From assembly GCA_026627065.1 (NCBI GenBank), contig JAPNUO010000002.1, positions 248,001 to 312,000 of the forward strand: DNA of 64,000 nucleotides, in the 5' to 3' direction. Source of the DNA: Bacillota bacterium. Its GTDB lineage: Bacteria > Bacillota > Sulfobacillia > Sulfobacillales > Sulfobacillaceae. Under the pieces are notes generated by a model. That model had not been told where the DNA came from, made no database searches, and saw nothing but the letters and a program-made list of their open reading frames with translations. This document shows positions 62,960-64,000 of the stretch, piece by piece (position 1 is the stretch's first letter; every line of letters begins with the position of its first letter). A program made the translations under genes and the position numbers.

Positions 62960-63191
62960 GCCCCATCCCTCCTCCCTGCTTCGTGACATAGTCTAAGGCG
63001 GCATGGACCTACCTGCCTCGTTTCTGAGCATTGTAGGTTTTGTCCGCATGCCGAGCTAGTCGCTCAACTTAGACCGTGCTTTGCTACTCTCCCAGTATTT
63101 TACGCGAATTGCGGCACCTTGAGTCACGTAGCGGCATAGAGGGTAAGAGGGGCGATGGTAGGAAAAGGACGAAGTGAGGGGGGGCAGTGGC

Positions 63192-63761
63192 GTGATCAGA
63201 GTACCTCGAGAGCATTCCCTGTCCCTTCACCAATGGGGCCGCCAAGTGCTTCATTGGATGGTGCTGCATCGACCCGCTGAGCTGGTTCTCAAATGGTATC
63301 GGGACCAAGGCTTTCCCGTCTATCGGGTGGACGAGGTTCGCGCTCTCCCCGATACCGTTGTCGAAGAGCGCGTCAGCCGGCTGCGATACGTCTGGCGGAC
63401 CTGGCTGTGGGGAGAGAGTGCCCTGTCTATCGCCGTTGGGCCGGCCGGGCTAATCGTTGGCGTGCCGACGTTGTCTTTGGTCCTCATGGGGTGGGCGGTG
63501 GACATGGGGTGGTCCTATGGCTTGAACATGGACGACAGCCGACGGATTGCCTACGTCCAGGAGACCATTTTCCACGGTCTGGAGGAAACTTTAGGGCTAG
63601 GATCCCAGGCCTCGCGGGATGTCAGGAACTGGCGTCGTTTGGGGACCACGGTGCTTTTTTGGGGATGCGGCACCGAATTTGCCGCAGCGGATCGGGTCAT
63701 GGCCCGCGTCCGTACAGTATTTCGGAGCCAGCGGGATCAAGCGCGGAACCATTCACCCTGA
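63192..63761 (+). CDS. EcsC-family-like protein
   Basis: 189 residues. The stretch WGESALSIAVGPAGLIVG, a hydrophobic pair, then YGLNMDDSRRIAYVQETIF resembles the EcsC family core (Gly-rich hydrophobic segment followed by YG-x-D-DD). It is shorter than typical EcsC. AGGGGGGG lies before GTG 63192; GTG 63174 is the frame's first start. Function of the family is unknown. The match is moderate. Confidence 0.6.
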   Translation: MIRVPREHSLSLHQWGRQVLHWMVLHRPAELVLKWYRDQGFPVYRVDEVRALPDTVVEERVSRLRYVWRTWLWGESALSIAVGPAGLIVGVPTLSLVLMGWAVDMGWSYGLNMDDSRRIAYVQETIFHGLEETLGLGSQASRDVRNWRRLGTTVLFWGCGTEFAAADRVMARVRTVFRSQRDQARNHSP

Positions 63762-63868
63762 CTCTTTGAGCATTCACCCATCATTTGCGCCTGTTCGCGT
63801 CACAGGTGGTGCCGTTCGTCACCGCAATTTGTTACGGTAATCACAACCGAAGCATGGAGGTGCTGGAC

Positions 63869-63970
63869 GTGGACGACGATGTGAGAAAGGACGAAGAGCC
63901 TAGGCGGGATGAGTGGTTCGATGTGATGCGGGAATGGTTCGAGGAGGCCGAAGAAAGCGCCGAGTCCTAA
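63869..63970 (+). CDS. Very small acidic protein
   Basis: 33 residues, about one third Asp/Glu, with EWFDVMREWFEEAEES forming a likely amphipathic helix. GGAGGTG six bases before GTG 63869 and a hairpin after the stop support expression. ATG 63854 in the same frame would add five residues. No family recognised. Confidence 0.45.
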   Translation: MDDDVRKDEEPRRDEWFDVMREWFEEAEESAES

Positions 63971-63979
63971 GAGCACCAC

Positions 63980-64000
63980 GGCAACCGGAGTCCGGTTGCC
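63980..64000 (+). terminator. Hairpin at the window edge
   Basis: A perfect 10-bp inverted repeat GGCAACCGGA/TCCGGTTGCC around one central base, ten bases after the small acidic gene. Any T run would lie beyond the window end. Confidence 0.6.

Noticed and set aside
1..64000. CRISPR arrays, tRNA and rRNA genes
   Set aside because: No regularly spaced direct repeats and no cloverleaf or rRNA-like conserved stretch were seen by eye on either strand.

Overview
The window is a GC-rich, gene-dense stretch of a bacterial chromosome. Several features suggest a Gram-positive (Firmicutes-type) organism: strong AGGAGG ribosome-binding sites, frequent GTG and TTG starts, 11-bp-phased TTAACA repeats like the Bacillus PhoP box, a hag-fliD-fliS flagellar block with a Bacillus-like leader hairpin, and a LacI-family gene behind a near-consensus housekeeping promoter. 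The S53 (kumamolisin-type) peptidase and the overall gene mix would fit an acidophilic thermotolerant firmicute of the Sulfobacillus/Alicyclobacillus kind. That placement is inference; no rRNA or tRNA is present to test it.

Layout. 1-7.0 kb (minus strand) is a polyamine/agmatine block: agmatinase, a putrescine-aminotransferase-like enzyme, two paralogous APC permeases separated by a terminator, a saccharopine-dehydrogenase-family enzyme and the 5' end of spermidine synthase. 7.2-14.7 kb (plus) is an exopolysaccharide operon with two GT2 and three GT4 glycosyltransferases, an O-antigen-ligase/polymerase-like membrane protein with a peculiar Lys/His-rich insert, and a GalE-like epimerase. After a decayed methyltransferase pseudogene (15.4-15.95 kb) come the priming sugar-phosphate transferase, a small membrane protein, a zinc-ribbon protein and a secreted-type S53 peptidase. 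That peptidase faces an M61 peptidase and a class I aminotransferase. 23.4-27.1 kb holds three tightly overlapped genes (MBL hydrolase, NifX-like protein, RmlD-like reductase) followed by a PHS-type phosphate transporter preceded by a candidate Pho box.

27.2-30.6 kb (minus) is an ECF sigma factor, its RskA-like zinc anti-sigma factor and a secreted beta-propeller protein. 31.2-38.0 kb (plus) is a LacI-controlled catabolic cluster (thiolase, two SDRs, MBL hydrolase, acyl-CoA synthetase). 39-41.4 kb has an Eis-like acetyltransferase and an amidohydrolase. 41.6-48.1 kb is flagellar: an FkbH-like protein, flagellin, FliD, FliS and a convergent GT2-TPR glycosyltransferase, suggesting flagellin modification. 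48.2-50.3 kb (minus) is a B12-type ABC importer under a cobalamin riboswitch. 50.8-54.1 kb carries a second secreted propeller, a TGA-interrupted small gene and a histidine phosphatase. 54.7-63.97 kb is mixed: MarR regulator plus AcoX-like kinase; GH1 glycosidase, lipid kinase and endonuclease IV; M14 carboxypeptidase and a class V aminotransferase; then small hypotheticals.

Several gaps of 400-1000 bp carry no recognisable intact gene. No CRISPR array, tRNA, rRNA or intact insertion sequence was seen.
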